DNA of 64,000 bases from Gremmenia infestans. Its lineage: Eukaryota > Ascomycota > Leotiomycetes > Helotiales > Hamatocanthoscyphaceae. The notes under the pieces were generated by a model that did not search any database, was not told the DNA's origin, and saw only the letters and a list, made by a program, of their open reading frames with translations. This document shows, piece after piece, positions 47,842-60,057 of this stretch. Location of the stretch: positions 558,001 to 622,000 of the forward strand of contig JAFEVB010000036.1 in the NCBI GenBank assembly GCA_032629725.1, given 5' to 3'. How positions within the stretch are numbered: position 1 is the stretch's first letter; each line of letters opens with the position of its first letter. Position numbers and translations under genes: made by a program.

Positions 47842-48424
47842 TATGCATGCGATGGTGGGTTTATCTTGGGGGTGGTGGAGAAGTAGATACGAAGTTAAAG
47901 TGCTGCTTCGGATGAGCGGTTATTCCGAATGTTTAGATATTTGCCTGTCTTGTCTTGTTTTGTATCGAGTACTACTAGAGAAGTGGTGGTTGTCTAGACT
48001 AGAGCATAGGTATCAGATCAGGTATGGTATGGTATGGTACTGTATGGTGTATCCTTGCACATGCGGCCCGGGCCATAAACAAGCAAGATTAAATCCGAAA
48101 CCTGGCCCTGGGAGCATAACACCGCACCGCACCGAAAGGAACAAACAAACATTTGAGTTTCTTGGCCGATGTAGTTTGGGATAGAGGGTCGATCGGGTAA
48201 GGGACTCGTTTATATGGGTGGCTGCAGCAAGGGGCAGGGATATACTGTATGGATGAGCCAACTTGATTGATTTGTTTCGCTTGTTTTGTCTTGTCTTGTC
48301 TTGCCCAGCTCCAGCCAAGAGCTCGAGGTACTGTAGAAGAACGTTCCTTCACTACCTACTCAACTACAGCCTTTCTTTCCTTAGCTCCCGCTCTTCATTA
48401 CAATAAATCTCTACCTACCTCACC
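47842..48424. other. Divergent promoter region
   Basis: Between the AKAP7/ASCC1-like and Dicer-like genes. It contains a GGTAT repeat run (about 48020-48037) and a TTGTCTTGTCTTG stretch (about 48288-48305). No gene was recognised. Confidence 0.55.
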
Positions 48425-51400
48425 ATGGATCTAGACGATTCCGATTCCTCCTCCGAGCCCTCAGAAGCCAGCTCCCCACCGGAGGACGAACTTGAACACC
48501 CCGTCAAAGCAAACGAAATCGTGGAAGATTTGACAGGCGAAGCAGACGACGAGGAGGGCTTGGTTGATGTTGATGGGCCTCCGGTCCTAAAACCATGGTC
48601 ATATCAGACGGAGGTGTTCCAGGAGAGCTTGAGGAGGAATGTTATTGTCGCTGTGAGTTTCTTGTCACGTGTGTGGGTTTTATGGGAGCTGATTGAGGTG
48701 GATGGAAGATGGATACTGGGTCGGGGAAAACACATGTGTGAGTATCTGATTCCAGAGTTCACCGGGATTGCTCGGGTTTTTGTTGTTATTATCATTTGTG
48801 TTTATTCTATCTTGTCATCATTGTTGCTCTGTTCACACTTCGAATGTCTTATCCTCATAAGACTTTCATGCAATGATCTTCTATACTTGCAGTATCAGAG
48901 ACAATATTAGAGTCTTTAATTGTCTAACTGTGATGCTATTTAGGGCTGTGATGAGGATGTTACATGAGCTCGACCACCTCCCTTCACATCAGGTACACAA
49001 TCCATTCCATATACATGTCCCAACGCTAACATATCAGATGATCTGGTTTCTCGCTCCAACAGTCTCTCTCTGCTTCCAGCAATATGAGTACATTAAAAAA
49101 CACATACCTTCCGTCCAAGTCAAGTTCCTCAGTGGTGCCGACAACGTGGATCGATGGACAGATCCTCAACACTGGGCCATCGTTCTCAAAAACTTGAAGA
49201 TCCTGGTGTGTACTTACCAGATACTCCTAGATGCTCTAACCCACGGATTCATTAAGATGGATTCATTAGGCTTGATTGTATTTGACGAAATATGTATCTC
49301 ATATTCCCAAGTCTGACTTTTGCTAACCTTTTCGCAAGCCCATAACTGCGTCGGAAACCACGCGGGATCAAAAATAATGAAATCTTTCTATCACCAGCGA
49401 AAGGCTGAAGGCCACAGTATTCCACGCATACTTGGATTAACTGCTAGTCCGGTTATGCGATCAGACCCTAAATCCGTTACTCGTATTGAAGAAACACTGG
49501 ATGCAATATGCCGCACGCCAAAATACCATCGCGCGGAGCTGCTCCAAAATAACAAGCGTCCAGTCTTGTCAGAAGTGTTTTTTGATAACATGGAAATAAG
49601 GGACTTATCTGAGTATACTAAGACTATCGCAAGCCTTGGTCAAGCATATGGCCGTCTCGACATTACAGAGGATCCTTACGTTCTCGCTTTGGCAAAAGAA
49701 AACACCGACAAAAGCCGGAGAAAGTTGGAGAAAGCACGTCTCAGTAGAAAGACGTGGTGCACTTCTGAAATGAAACGATTTTACACCACGACTTTGAAAG
49801 TATGCGAAGAATTGGGCGCCTGGGCCGTCGATAAATATGTCTCGGAAGTTGTGACAAATTTTACGAAAGACGTTGAGAACTCGCTGGCTGGCATATGTGA
49901 TGTGTCAAGCGCGGAGAAAACCTACCTGGCTAAAGCCCTGAGCCATGTCCATATCACACGAACGTCTGAATACCCAGAAGCAATGCCTCTAATCTCCAAC
50001 AAGGTCCGAAAACTACTCAACATCCTCCTTGAAGAGCCGCCTACTTTCAGCGGAATAGTATTTGTACAAGAACGGGCAGTGGTTTTTGTACTTGCTCATC
50101 TTCTTTCCGTGCATCCCGAAACGAGAGGACGCTTCAGAGTCGGAACCATGGTTGGGAATTCTTCGCATAGTGCTCGTCCCCAGAGTGTTGCTGAGTTCTT
50201 GAACGCAGATTCACAGACAGACACGCTATCTGATTTCAGATCTGGGAAGCTAAATTTAGTTATTGCAACGAGCGTCCTCGAGGAAGGGATAGATGGTAAG
50301 TTCCACTTTCTCCAGACATCGACTTTCTATTATACTAATTCGCTGCGCAGTTCCCGCTTGCAACGTCGTTATATGTTTCCAGAAACCTGGTAGGCTTACT
50401 CCCCAAACAATTTGCTAAAATCCTTGGGAGGACTAGGAGTCTGTAATCTGTCAGGATTTTCAGCTCCTGAGATAGCTCCCAGGCTCCTTAACTTTTCCAA
50501 CACTGGATGCCACATATGCTGATTCTTTGGCAGCCAACTTAAAGAGTTTTGTACAGAGACGCGGGAGAGCCAGAAGTAGAGATTCTAAACTCATTCTTCT
50601 TCTGGAGGCAACTGAAACCAATTCAACGCCCTGGGAACAAATCGAGATGGATATGAAAACCATCTACGAAGATGATATGCGTCAGCTGCGCCAATATGAA
50701 GTCCTCGAGGACAGCGAGGAACATGATGGTCGTTACTTTCGCGTTGAGAAAACTGGGGCGTTGTTAGACCTAGATAACGCTCTGCCAGTAAGTTTCTTTG
50801 GTTTTATAGAAGACTCACAGCTTTTGCGGCTTTATCCCAAAGTGTTGTTCTTTCACCCTAACATTCTATCAAATTTACAACTCTGATGCATGAGTCTTTA
50901 GCACTTGTATCACTTCTGCGCAAAACTGCCAGCGACGGAGTATGTGGATCTCAGGCCGGAGTTCATATGCACAGAAGTAGGAGGCCTTGTCCAAGCTACC
51001 GTTATCCTGCCGCTCTCTGTCGATAAGATGGTTCGAGTTGCTTCAAGCCAGACATCATGGAGGAGCGAGAAAAATGCCATCAAAGATGCCGCTTTTGAAG
51101 CGTACAGTAACGAACCCTTTTCTTTGTTCTTCCTTCTTGGTTTTGCAGTGTCGGGATTCCCAAAGAGTGACTCATCTTTTCGGCTCTTACTCTTTAACAG
51201 GCAACAGAGTACTAATATCATTGTAGTGGCACTGTACAACGCAGGGCTGGTTAACGATCACATGTTACCACTTTTGCGGCACGGAGTTGATGTAGATGAT
51301 TTGTTATCGAGTAAAGTCGAAACTAGAGCCTCATTGATGACGGTCAAAGACCAGCTGAACCCGTGGATTGGAATTGCTCAAGTTCGAAAAGCGGAAGGTC

Positions 51401-53893
51401 ATTTGGTTCCCTATGAAATGACCATAGGCGAACTAGCCATCGATATGTATCTTCCGCTCGAGCTACCTACAATACCTCCATTCCAGCTCTTTTGGGACAG
51501 TCAGACCGAGATGACGGTAAAGACTGTTCTCAAGATCAGCGTATTGGTGGGAAATTACCGGCAAGCACAAGATGAGACTCTGCTGTTACTGGCAGCTGCC
51601 TTTGGATCCAGGTTTCCAATCGAACAGAAGCGCCATGTCATCCTCTTTTCGACTCCTGGCATCACTCCGCTTGAGACGCCAAATGGTCGGCACAAAGCTG
51701 ATGGCTACAACTATGATATACAAGTCTCGTCATTCGGCTTGATCCGGGATGTTGTGTACAATAACCGGAGATACATTTACCAGTCGTTTCTGTCGAGCAA
51801 GCCACCGATCGAGACCGTTAAATCCCCTTATGATGGCTATGAGAACGCACCGGCTTCCGCACACCTCCATCTGAAGCTCCTCACCAAAAAGGCGAATTTC
51901 CTCCACAAAATCCCGTCGGATAATGTCAAGCCATCGAGCAAGCCGTTTTCTGTGGTACTACCCATATCGAGGTGAGTGACCTTTCCAATACCCCTCTCAG
52001 ACATCGCTCTTGATAATTTCAAGAGTCGACCCGAGCATAAATGTCTCGTCTCCCATGGAGCAATATCGAGTTCCCGAAATCTATCATATCAGACAGTACT
52101 GACCTCCATATTTTGACGCAGATGTACTGTTGACGATATACCTTTTGCGTTCGTCCAGTTCGGATTGTTCATCCCATCGATAATGCATCGCTTCGAATCG
52201 TACCTCATTGCGGAGAAGCTTTCCAAGTCTATCTTGAAGAAAGTCGACATCTCGGATTTGGAACTCGTCCGGACAGCTATCATTGCTTCGAGTGCCAATG
52301 AGGGAATTAACTATCAGCGACTTGAATTCTTGGGCGATTCGATACTCAAGTTGTGTACTTCTATCCAGCTGATTGCAGAATATCCTGTAACTAGCCCCTT
52401 CCTCTGTCCCTCTTTGAATTTTCTGTATTGGAGCTGTCGAAGATACTTTTATTTTTCTCTTGCTTTTTACAGGAGATTTAGTGCTAAGTCTTGTAGCTTT
52501 TTCATGAAGGCTATTTATCTGCTAAGAAAGGTAGAATAACCATCTTCTTTGTTTCCTATCCCTAAACTTGCTGTTTTGGGACCCCGGAAGAATTTTGGTC
52601 CTCAAGTCTTCCTATACAGTCAAAATTGGATGTCATACTGATGTGTTAAAAGATCGTCTCGTTGCAAACTCTAGGCTTTCCAGAGGTTGTCTAGAGGTCG
52701 GCTTAGACCGGTTCATCATCACACAACCATTCAAAGGCCTGAAATGGAGACCTCTCTATGACGAAGACCTACTTGCAAAGGCAAATCAGGATGGGGAAAG
52801 GGAGGTGTCTTCAAAAGTGCTAGCTGATGTTGTAGAGGCTCTCGTGGGAGCAGCAATGGTCAATGGAGGGTTTCCAAAAGCACTCGCATGCCTCCAGGCC
52901 TTCCTTCCAGAAATACAATGGAAGCCTCTCAATACAAGAAGGGGGGAATTGTTCGAACGAGCTGCCGACACCGAGCTCCCCGAAGGTTTGAAGCCGCTTG
53001 AGACACTGATTGGATACCAATTCAACAAAAAGGCACTCCTTTTAGAAGGAATCACTCACGCTTCGTACAACGCGGGCTTGCAGTCTTACGAGAGGTTGGA
53101 GTTCTTGGGAGATTCAATCCTCGATAACATTGTGGTACTAGCCATGTACGCCCAAAACCCAGAGCTTTCCCATTTCCAAATGCATCTCCTTCGCACCGCA
53201 TTGGTAAACGCAGACTTTTTGGCCTTCCTCTGCATGAGCTGGGGTATTGAGCAAGAAGAATCCAGCCTCCAACAAACGGGCCCCAAGGGTAGTGACAGCG
53301 ATCCTGCTACTTTTGCAGAAATCTCGACGACAGTCAAGTTCCCCCTCTGGCGCTTTTTGCGGCACATGTCGCCCACTCTCAGTTCCGTACAACTCGCTAC
53401 GTCGAAACAATTCGCCGAGCTACAGCCCGAGATCGAAAAGGTAATCGAGAACGGCTCTCACTACCCCTGGGCCCTCCTCGCCAAACTCCAAGCGCAGAAG
53501 TTCTACTCAGATATCGTCGAGAGTCTCTTAGGAGCAGTGTGGATCGATTCCGGCTCGCTAGACGAATGCACGGCAATCGTCGAGAGGATGGGTATTCTCA
53601 AATACCTCCGGCGCATACTGCAGGATGGCGTTCATGTGATGCACCCGAAGGAAGAACTAGGCATCCTAGCCGACGACCTCAAAGTCAAGTATTCGTTGAG
53701 GATCGATAGTGTGAAACGGTATGTGTGCGAGGTGTTTGTGGGCGCGGAGAGGATTGTTCAGTATGAAGGAGGTGTGAGTAAAATGGAGGCGCAGACAAAG
53801 GCCGCGGAACTAGCTGTCGCTATTCTGGGGACGCGAAAGGATGGTGTTGGTGGCGGGGAGGTGGATAGTGTGGGCGATGCAATGGTTGAATAG
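48425..53893 (+). CDS. dcl2: Dicer-like protein 2 (RNA-silencing endoribonuclease), with an abnormal splice junction in helicase motif II
   Basis: Dicer-like enzymes cut double-stranded RNA into small RNAs for silencing and antiviral defence. About eleven exons encode roughly 1,430 residues. An acidic leader precedes the helicase domain: motif I (AMDTGSGKTH, joined over intron 1), motif III-like GLTASPV, SVLEEGID, and motif VI SFVQRRGRARSRDSK. A Dicer-dimerisation region follows (ALPHLYHFCAKLP, SLMTVKDQLNP). Both RNase III domains keep the signature RLEFLGDSIL (about 52320 and 53095) and the second acidic motifs VLADVVEALVGAAM and SDIVESLLGAVW. No PAZ domain is evident. Oddities: the intron splitting motif II (DE/AH, about 49290-49337) has AT...AA ends. 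The segment after EYP (about 52387-52615), where I would expect a WHxGYL-type string, reads SSYTVKIGCHTDVL instead. Dcl2 rather than Dcl1 is inferred from length and lack of PAZ. Confidence 0.85.
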
Positions 53894-54972
53894 CGGCGGG
53901 TGTGGCGTTACGTGATATCGGGCTCTCTCTCGGAGGGAATTACCGGCGGAGTGAACCGCAGTTTTATCGCAACATTGCACAAAAGATTGTGGAGTAGAGT
54001 CATGTCAGATATATACCCTTGTATTAAAACATAATCGGATAGTCAGGAAGCTAGCTAAGAGGTGAAAGGAGGATATACTCCGGAGTACCCAGAGCGCGAA
54101 ACGGTCACATGACGCATACTGGATCGTGGGACAGCATTCACTTCTGAAACAAGGTCAAAAAGAAACAAATGGAAGAAGAAATAAATCCCCAAAAAGCCAA
54201 ATATAAAACTCTCCCCAAAAAAACCTGACATAATCCGTTGACTATCCAACCATCAGAGCTTCATAACCGGTTATATAAACCGAACATTTCATATATAGTA
54301 ATTCGGTATATCTCTTAACTACTTGAACAGCAGGGCCGTACAATACTATATCGACGTACCATGAAGACTTTTTGGATTGGATAAACCAACTCGTCAGGGG
54401 AAAAAACCCAACGCACCGCCTGTTGGGTTTTGTTTGTTGGGGGAACGTGCTTATTCTGACATATGTATAGCTGCTGTACTGGACTGGATTGGATTGAATT
54501 TCGAGGCTGAGTTTTTGCTAATGAAGCATAACGGAGCGGCAATACATACAGTAAGGAATGATGATGATGAAACGGGCTTTAGATATCGCATTGTATTGTC
54601 AGCGAAAGAATATATTGCAGTGTCAATTCTGCCTCCAGCCCAGCTGCCAAAGAGCGACAAGTCTCTCTCTATTGACCATATATCCAGAACGAAAGTAATC
54701 CATCTAGAGGAACCAAGCTATACAGGAGAAATCTCCCAAACTTAATGAACCTATGCACAATACAGTAGATATAACAAGGACAATAAGAAACACCCGGACA
54801 CCGTTACAACTCCATCTCTATCTCCGAATTCTTTCCCAAAACGTACAGCATAGACAGACATCCATATAAACCACCCAAAAATAGACAAAGAATCGAAGAC
54901 GTTGGTATCCTATACTTTAAAGTGTACTCAAACAATCAAGACCGTTTCATTCCTTATTCGTCTCGTCATGAA
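53894..54972. other. Convergent intergenic region
   Basis: 3' flanks of the Dicer-like and DUF7514 genes. Open frames at 54377-54745 have no family resemblance. Confidence 0.55.
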
Positions 54973-57338
54973 TCAATATCCGCCCCGCGTGCCATAATAT
55001 CCACTTGTCCGATTCTTGTCCCTTGAATCGCGATACCAGTCTTCGCTTGGCACTCTGTTCGAAGAAGGTGCTGGGTCTGTTGGTTCAACAGAAGCAGAGC
55101 CCCGACTACCGTAATCAACATCCCGGCCTGTGCTTTCTTGATAGCGATCCCAACGCTCTGCGTCTCGCGGGCTGTTGAATTCGCCAGTTGCAAGACGTCC
55201 TTCATCGTCAGTTAGTCTACGGCTATACGGTCGTTCATCGCGAGATAAACGCTTGGGGTTGTTTCTGATATCGATGGGAGGGGGAGGTGGAGGCGGGAAG
55301 GTATTGGAGGTGCTAGATGTTGAGCCGTACGAGCCGGGGTTGAAGCTCTGCTGACTCTGCTGGCTCTGAGGCTGGTTTTGGGATGTGAAGCTCGATGAGG
55401 AAGAGGATAGAGGAGGGTATTTAGAGCCAGTGCCCATATCAATATCGGCAGGTGTAGAGGTGCTAAACGATTTGATTGGCGGACTGCTAGTTCTTCGGGA
55501 CTTGCGGGTGCTGCCGCCAGCCCGAGGTGGAGGAACATAGGCACTAGTATTTGTGGACTGAGATCGATGGCGTCGTTCACGGACTTCGGGCTGATCTCGT
55601 GTACGACTCGTTGAGGTTTTTCGGCTGGAAGAGGCTTTATGGTTCGACTTCTCAGTATATACTTTGCCATTTCCTGGTTGAGCAGAATAGGGTTGTCTTT
55701 CCCGTTCAATCTTGATGGTCTCTTCGATTGAAGAGTCCGAGGCGGTTCCGTAAGGCTTGCGCTCTCTCTCGATCGGTTGGACTTTGGAAGATTTGGGTAC
55801 TGTTTTGGTTTGGTGGATCTCAACCGGGCGGGTTCGAGATTGAGATGTAGATGATCGTCGGCTGATAGGTGGGCTGACGGTGGCCTTGCGCCTATTTGCC
55901 GCTCCCAGGTCTTCGAGGAAATCAGAAATAGCATCCTTAAGAACTTCTTTGGACTCCCTATCTGCTCTCTCAGGCAGTAAATGTCTAGAAACTGTACGTT
56001 GAGATCTCAGTCAGCATTGCCTTATGTCGTGGTAGACCTGGAAGTTGTAATAATAGAAACAATCGACTTCGCTCCTGGAATGTCCGAAATAGGGAATATT
56101 GGTGACTTACTTTGCTTGGGAAGTCTCTCAGGTTTTCCATCGATGTCCTCACCATCGGCATCTATTCTAAGTTGGAGTTAGTAGGATATAGAAAAGAGCG
56201 CACATTTTAACTAACGGTAGGTCCAAGACAACTCTCTCAAGTCGACTGCTCTCTTCTTCGGGGTAGGATAAGATGTTTATCGTCATCCATTGTGCAAACC
56301 CTAAAGCTGTGAGAGCAGGAACCATAGGCCTTGCTTTGGGGTCTTCCTGTACCAAGAAGTGTTCGCAGCCTGCGAGTTCGAAGAGTTAGCATTGCCTGAT
56401 CACGATTGCACTTAGAGAATCTTTATGTCTCAGAACTTCCGAGATACTAAGAACTCTTGTAGATGTTTCGATGAGGGAATAAAAAATTGGAAAAGTTGCA
56501 TACCCAAATCTCTATACAGATGTGATATAGTCTCATTCGACTGGGCTCGGAATACAGCTGCTATGGTCAGTAAGCGACACTTTATCGTAACAAGGCGACT
56601 TACAAAGAAGGGGATGAGGTTCGTTTTCTAGAGCATAATCTGTATAATATTTGACCATCTTGGTGGGCGTCACTACGATGCTCTTCTTGGGATGGTACTC
56701 CGCAATCTAAAACATTGTTAACAATATGTAACTAAGTAGCGTATCGGAAAGCAATACCATATGGTTCGCAAGACCTCTGAGAAATTGTCCCAGCCGCTTA
56801 GTCGGTACTCCTTCACTGGAGAATAGTGTCCCCCATTTCAAGTCTATCGTACTTAATTCCAAGGTCTTTTTCGGCGGTTCTCTTTCGGAAAACCTTCGCG
56901 CCGATCCAGGCGATACGGCCGGTCGTGTGGTCGATTGTGTAGGCGAAGGCGGGGTCATTCTCCCTGTATGATGTGATGAAGTCGAGCTGGGTGAGGAATC
57001 TCTTCGCACGGGCTGAGCTTTAGCTTGGTCCTCGACATTTCCTGTTTGCTTGAGGTGCTCAACAACTATATATTATATTAGTAAAGGGAACATAAGGCTG
57101 GAAGCGTCTTGAGACTCGTACTTTCTTTCCTCACTCTCTCGGCGATTCTTTCAATCAGCTCTGGGCTAACGCCATCATCGGTGCTAGAAGTAGTCATGTT
57201 ATCGGGTTTAGGGGTCTTGGTATGGCCAGATTCGTCCCGGCGCGAAGAAGTATCTCGAAGGTCGGGGGAATGGCTGGATGTGTAAATCGGAAAGTTATCA
57301 TGACCAGCCTCTGCACTATGATCGTAGGCATAAGCCAT
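54973..57338 (-). CDS. DUF7514-domain protein
   Basis: Seven exons (about 57338-57122, 57065-56758, 56706-56604, 56560-56504, 56369-56216, 56166-56111, 55991-54973) give 637 residues with all phases fitting. After a polar leader (residues 1-140), the conserved domain spans about residues 140-330: LKWGTLFSSEGVPTKRLGQF, AEYHPKKSIVVTPTKMVKYY, VFRAQSNETISHLYRDLG, HFLVQEDPKARPMVPALTAL and GFAQWMTINILSYPEEE, ending DADGEDIDGKPERLPKQ. I recall this arrangement as the fungal DUF7514 family, function unknown. The last exon encodes a disordered tail rich in Ser, Arg and Pro, with SRRSSTSQSRTRPVEIH repeats, a poly-Pro run (PPPPPPP) and many RS/RD dipeptides. Such tails often mark nuclear or RNA-associated proteins, which is only a hint. 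Confidence 0.82.
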
Positions 57339-60057
57339 GGCGAGGCTGGGTGTTGTTGAAGCAAGTCATCTAAGTATGTTTGTTTTCCTTGTGCCGCAAC
57401 GATAACGAGGATTGGGCTGATTGCGATAACAAGTGGCGGAGGGTCGTTAATAGGATGTTTGCTTAGTTTGCAGGATGGTTACGAGTATCGGAAGCTCGCG
57501 GGATTGGGTGCTGGTGTCGGCTGGTGCTGATGGAGAGGAGAGTAGAGTAGAAGCAGTTCGCCGTGTAGGAGTGACTGAGGGTGTGAATTAAACTGGTGGA
57601 GTCAAGAAAAGCAAGGAAATCCCGTTACGAGTAAAAGCGCCACTATTTCAAAACTCCATTTATCCGTCGCAAACAGGTTTATTGTTCCTATATTGCGTAT
57701 AAAAGAGAAGCAGGGAAGTAAATTTACAGTAATACTTCGCCATAAGGTACATGTCGTTCATAATGTCTTAGCTAGTGTAAGATATCTACATAAATTTATA
57801 GTACGTAAAGTACCAAGGTACCCAGGTACCTTACACTAGGAATCGTCCCATGCCTCCTAGTGGTCTAAATCGAGAACATACCATTAGGTACTAAGTACCT
57901 TTACCCGTTGTCAAAATTCGCAGTAACTGTATATGGCTACTTCGTAATGTAATGTGTACTCGGTCTTGGTATCAAAGTCAACCCCCCTGCTCCAATCGAC
58001 AGCATCTAGATTGCCGGCACCATGTTTCATCTTCCCAGCGTTGGTAACCAGCCACTTCCTTCCATGACAAGGAGCAGAAGTTCCACGTATAGCACACAGA
58101 TGTTGCTTCCAAAATGGGTATGGCTTGGGACAGCCTTGCACGCACTTACCTCGGCAAATCAGTTGCGCCCAACCCAGAAACCTCACGTAGTAGCCTTGCA
58201 TTGCATCTACATATGTTGGTCCTCTTATATGAGTAGATATAATCTGGAACTATAGTCAGAGTTGTCTTCATCCAATTTCGAATGTCCTTGCAGTATCAGG
58301 CCTTGGCTCGACGCACAAAGGTCTCAGCCAGCGAACTATCGTTGTCATCATGGAAGAACCAGGACGTCTTTTGTGTTCAGCTAGACGGTATTCAAGCCAT
58401 CTCTTCACCGGAAGTCAAGGCTGCTCTGGCTGGTGGTGGCTTCGGGTACCAATTATTGATTGTCGGTGACTAGAAAGGTCTTGGTCATGAGTTGCTCTAG
58501 TGACTAACGAACTCGGCATAGTCCTCCCAAGTAGTTCGACAGCGACCAGCGCTGTCAGCTTGTCGACATGATTTGTCCGGAGTCTGGAAACCAGCTGCCA
58601 CATTGTCTTACCTGGAGTGGGTGAACCTCTCCAGAGGCTGAATCCATCCTACGACTATCAACTTACTGTGAGGTTTGATGGGAGCCTACCCTGTAAGTGG
58701 TTGGGGCGACTCTTGAATCATATTCAATGACTGGATTTGAGATGAAGAAGTCGGAATGAACCCCCCGCAAATTTAACATATGCTTATCTTTATACCTGAT
58801 AATATACAGCCTGGTGCAGCCGATACAACTCTTCGTGCTACTAATTACCGTACCAGTGAGCAGATGAACCGTAAACGTCATCTATAAACCTCGGCGCTTG
58901 TGTCTCGATATTCCATGGCTTCCGAAAAATACAGGAAAATACGTGGAATAATTCTACTACCTACCTCGCGTGCAGTGGAGAGAGATGGAGTGCTTCGAGG
59001 TACGTATTTGGGTACTTGAATTCAAGCTTTCATGGTTTTTTAAAATTCCCTGAGCAGAAGCAGAAGTTGCCATATTTCCAATTTTCTAGACTCAATTTGG
59101 ACAATGATCCTATTTCAAACAGAACTTCTCAAGAACCCCAAGATCAACTTCGCGAGTGCAGACACTGAATACGAACTAGAATTCTGAACGCATGGACATT
59201 CTGCCAACAACATTCTAATTCCTCACTTGAGGTGGAACATCGGTCTAGTTGATTTCCGCGACGTCTTTCTTCATTATTTGTACACTGCATCACCTCCGAA
59301 CCGTTCGGCATATGAAAAGTTGCATCCATTAGCCGCCCGTTCAAAAGCGGAGGCATTGATATTTCCCCTTGCCTTTGCATTTCTAAATACTGTCTTGAGA
59401 GGTCTTTTCAAGAGAAAAAGTACTGCTCTTGGACTGGCGCCGATGCTCGAGTTCTTCTGAGTCGCGCACTTTGTGTTTAGTTGCCTTTTCTCAGCGTGCA
59501 TAATAGACTTGGTAGGATATGGCTTCGTAGTGATTATAGTTTTTCGTTGGAATCCACACCTTATTGATATCTTTGGGAGTTCCTAAACAGGTGTGCTAGG
59601 CGACTTATTCGCTCACTTGTGCTTGGGCCAAGGATTCGGGCATGATACTTCTTTCTGTCTGGGGTGAGAGCGAAAAGGGTATCATTTGAGGTACTGTAAC
59701 ACATTCACTCGGCTTCCCTCGCCAGGATCTTTGGCTAAAATCACTTTTGGTCCGCGTTTTATATGCTCGTGTTAGAGTTGAAGCCGAAAGAAGAAGCGAG
59801 AGTAAGACTTCATGTGTGTTCATGCAAAGAGTGTATTACGAATGGTGAGCGCCCTGACTTCTGGAACAAAGACTGAACTTGACCTTCATCTCAGTTCAGC
59901 TGTGGATCCTTCTTGGCACACTGTATGCTCTTGCCACTAATTCAATCGAGCCTCTTCCTTCCCCCATGCCTTTTCTTCTTTTTCTTCCTCCTGTCACTCT
60001 CCCTTTTAACGTCCATTTACACATAACCTTTACTAAAAGAACCACGAGCAAATAAAC
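57339..60057. other. Gene-poor region
   Basis: About 2.7 kb, starting with the promoter of the DUF7514 gene. TACC/GGTACC-rich sequence lies at about 57800-57900. A minus-strand cysteine-rich open frame (57911-58201, 96 codons) was seen but not called. Nothing else was recognised. Confidence 0.5.

Noticed and set aside
47311..47886. 191-codon plus-strand open frame
   Set aside because: It is antisense to the AKAP7/ASCC1-like gene and has the Ser/Pro/Leu-rich composition expected of a shadow frame.
53600..53893. Possible PAZ or long dsRNA-binding domain at the Dicer C-terminus
   Set aside because: Only a short dsRBD-like tail (VCEVFVGAERIVQYEGGVSK) is visible. There is no PAZ signature anywhere in the gene.
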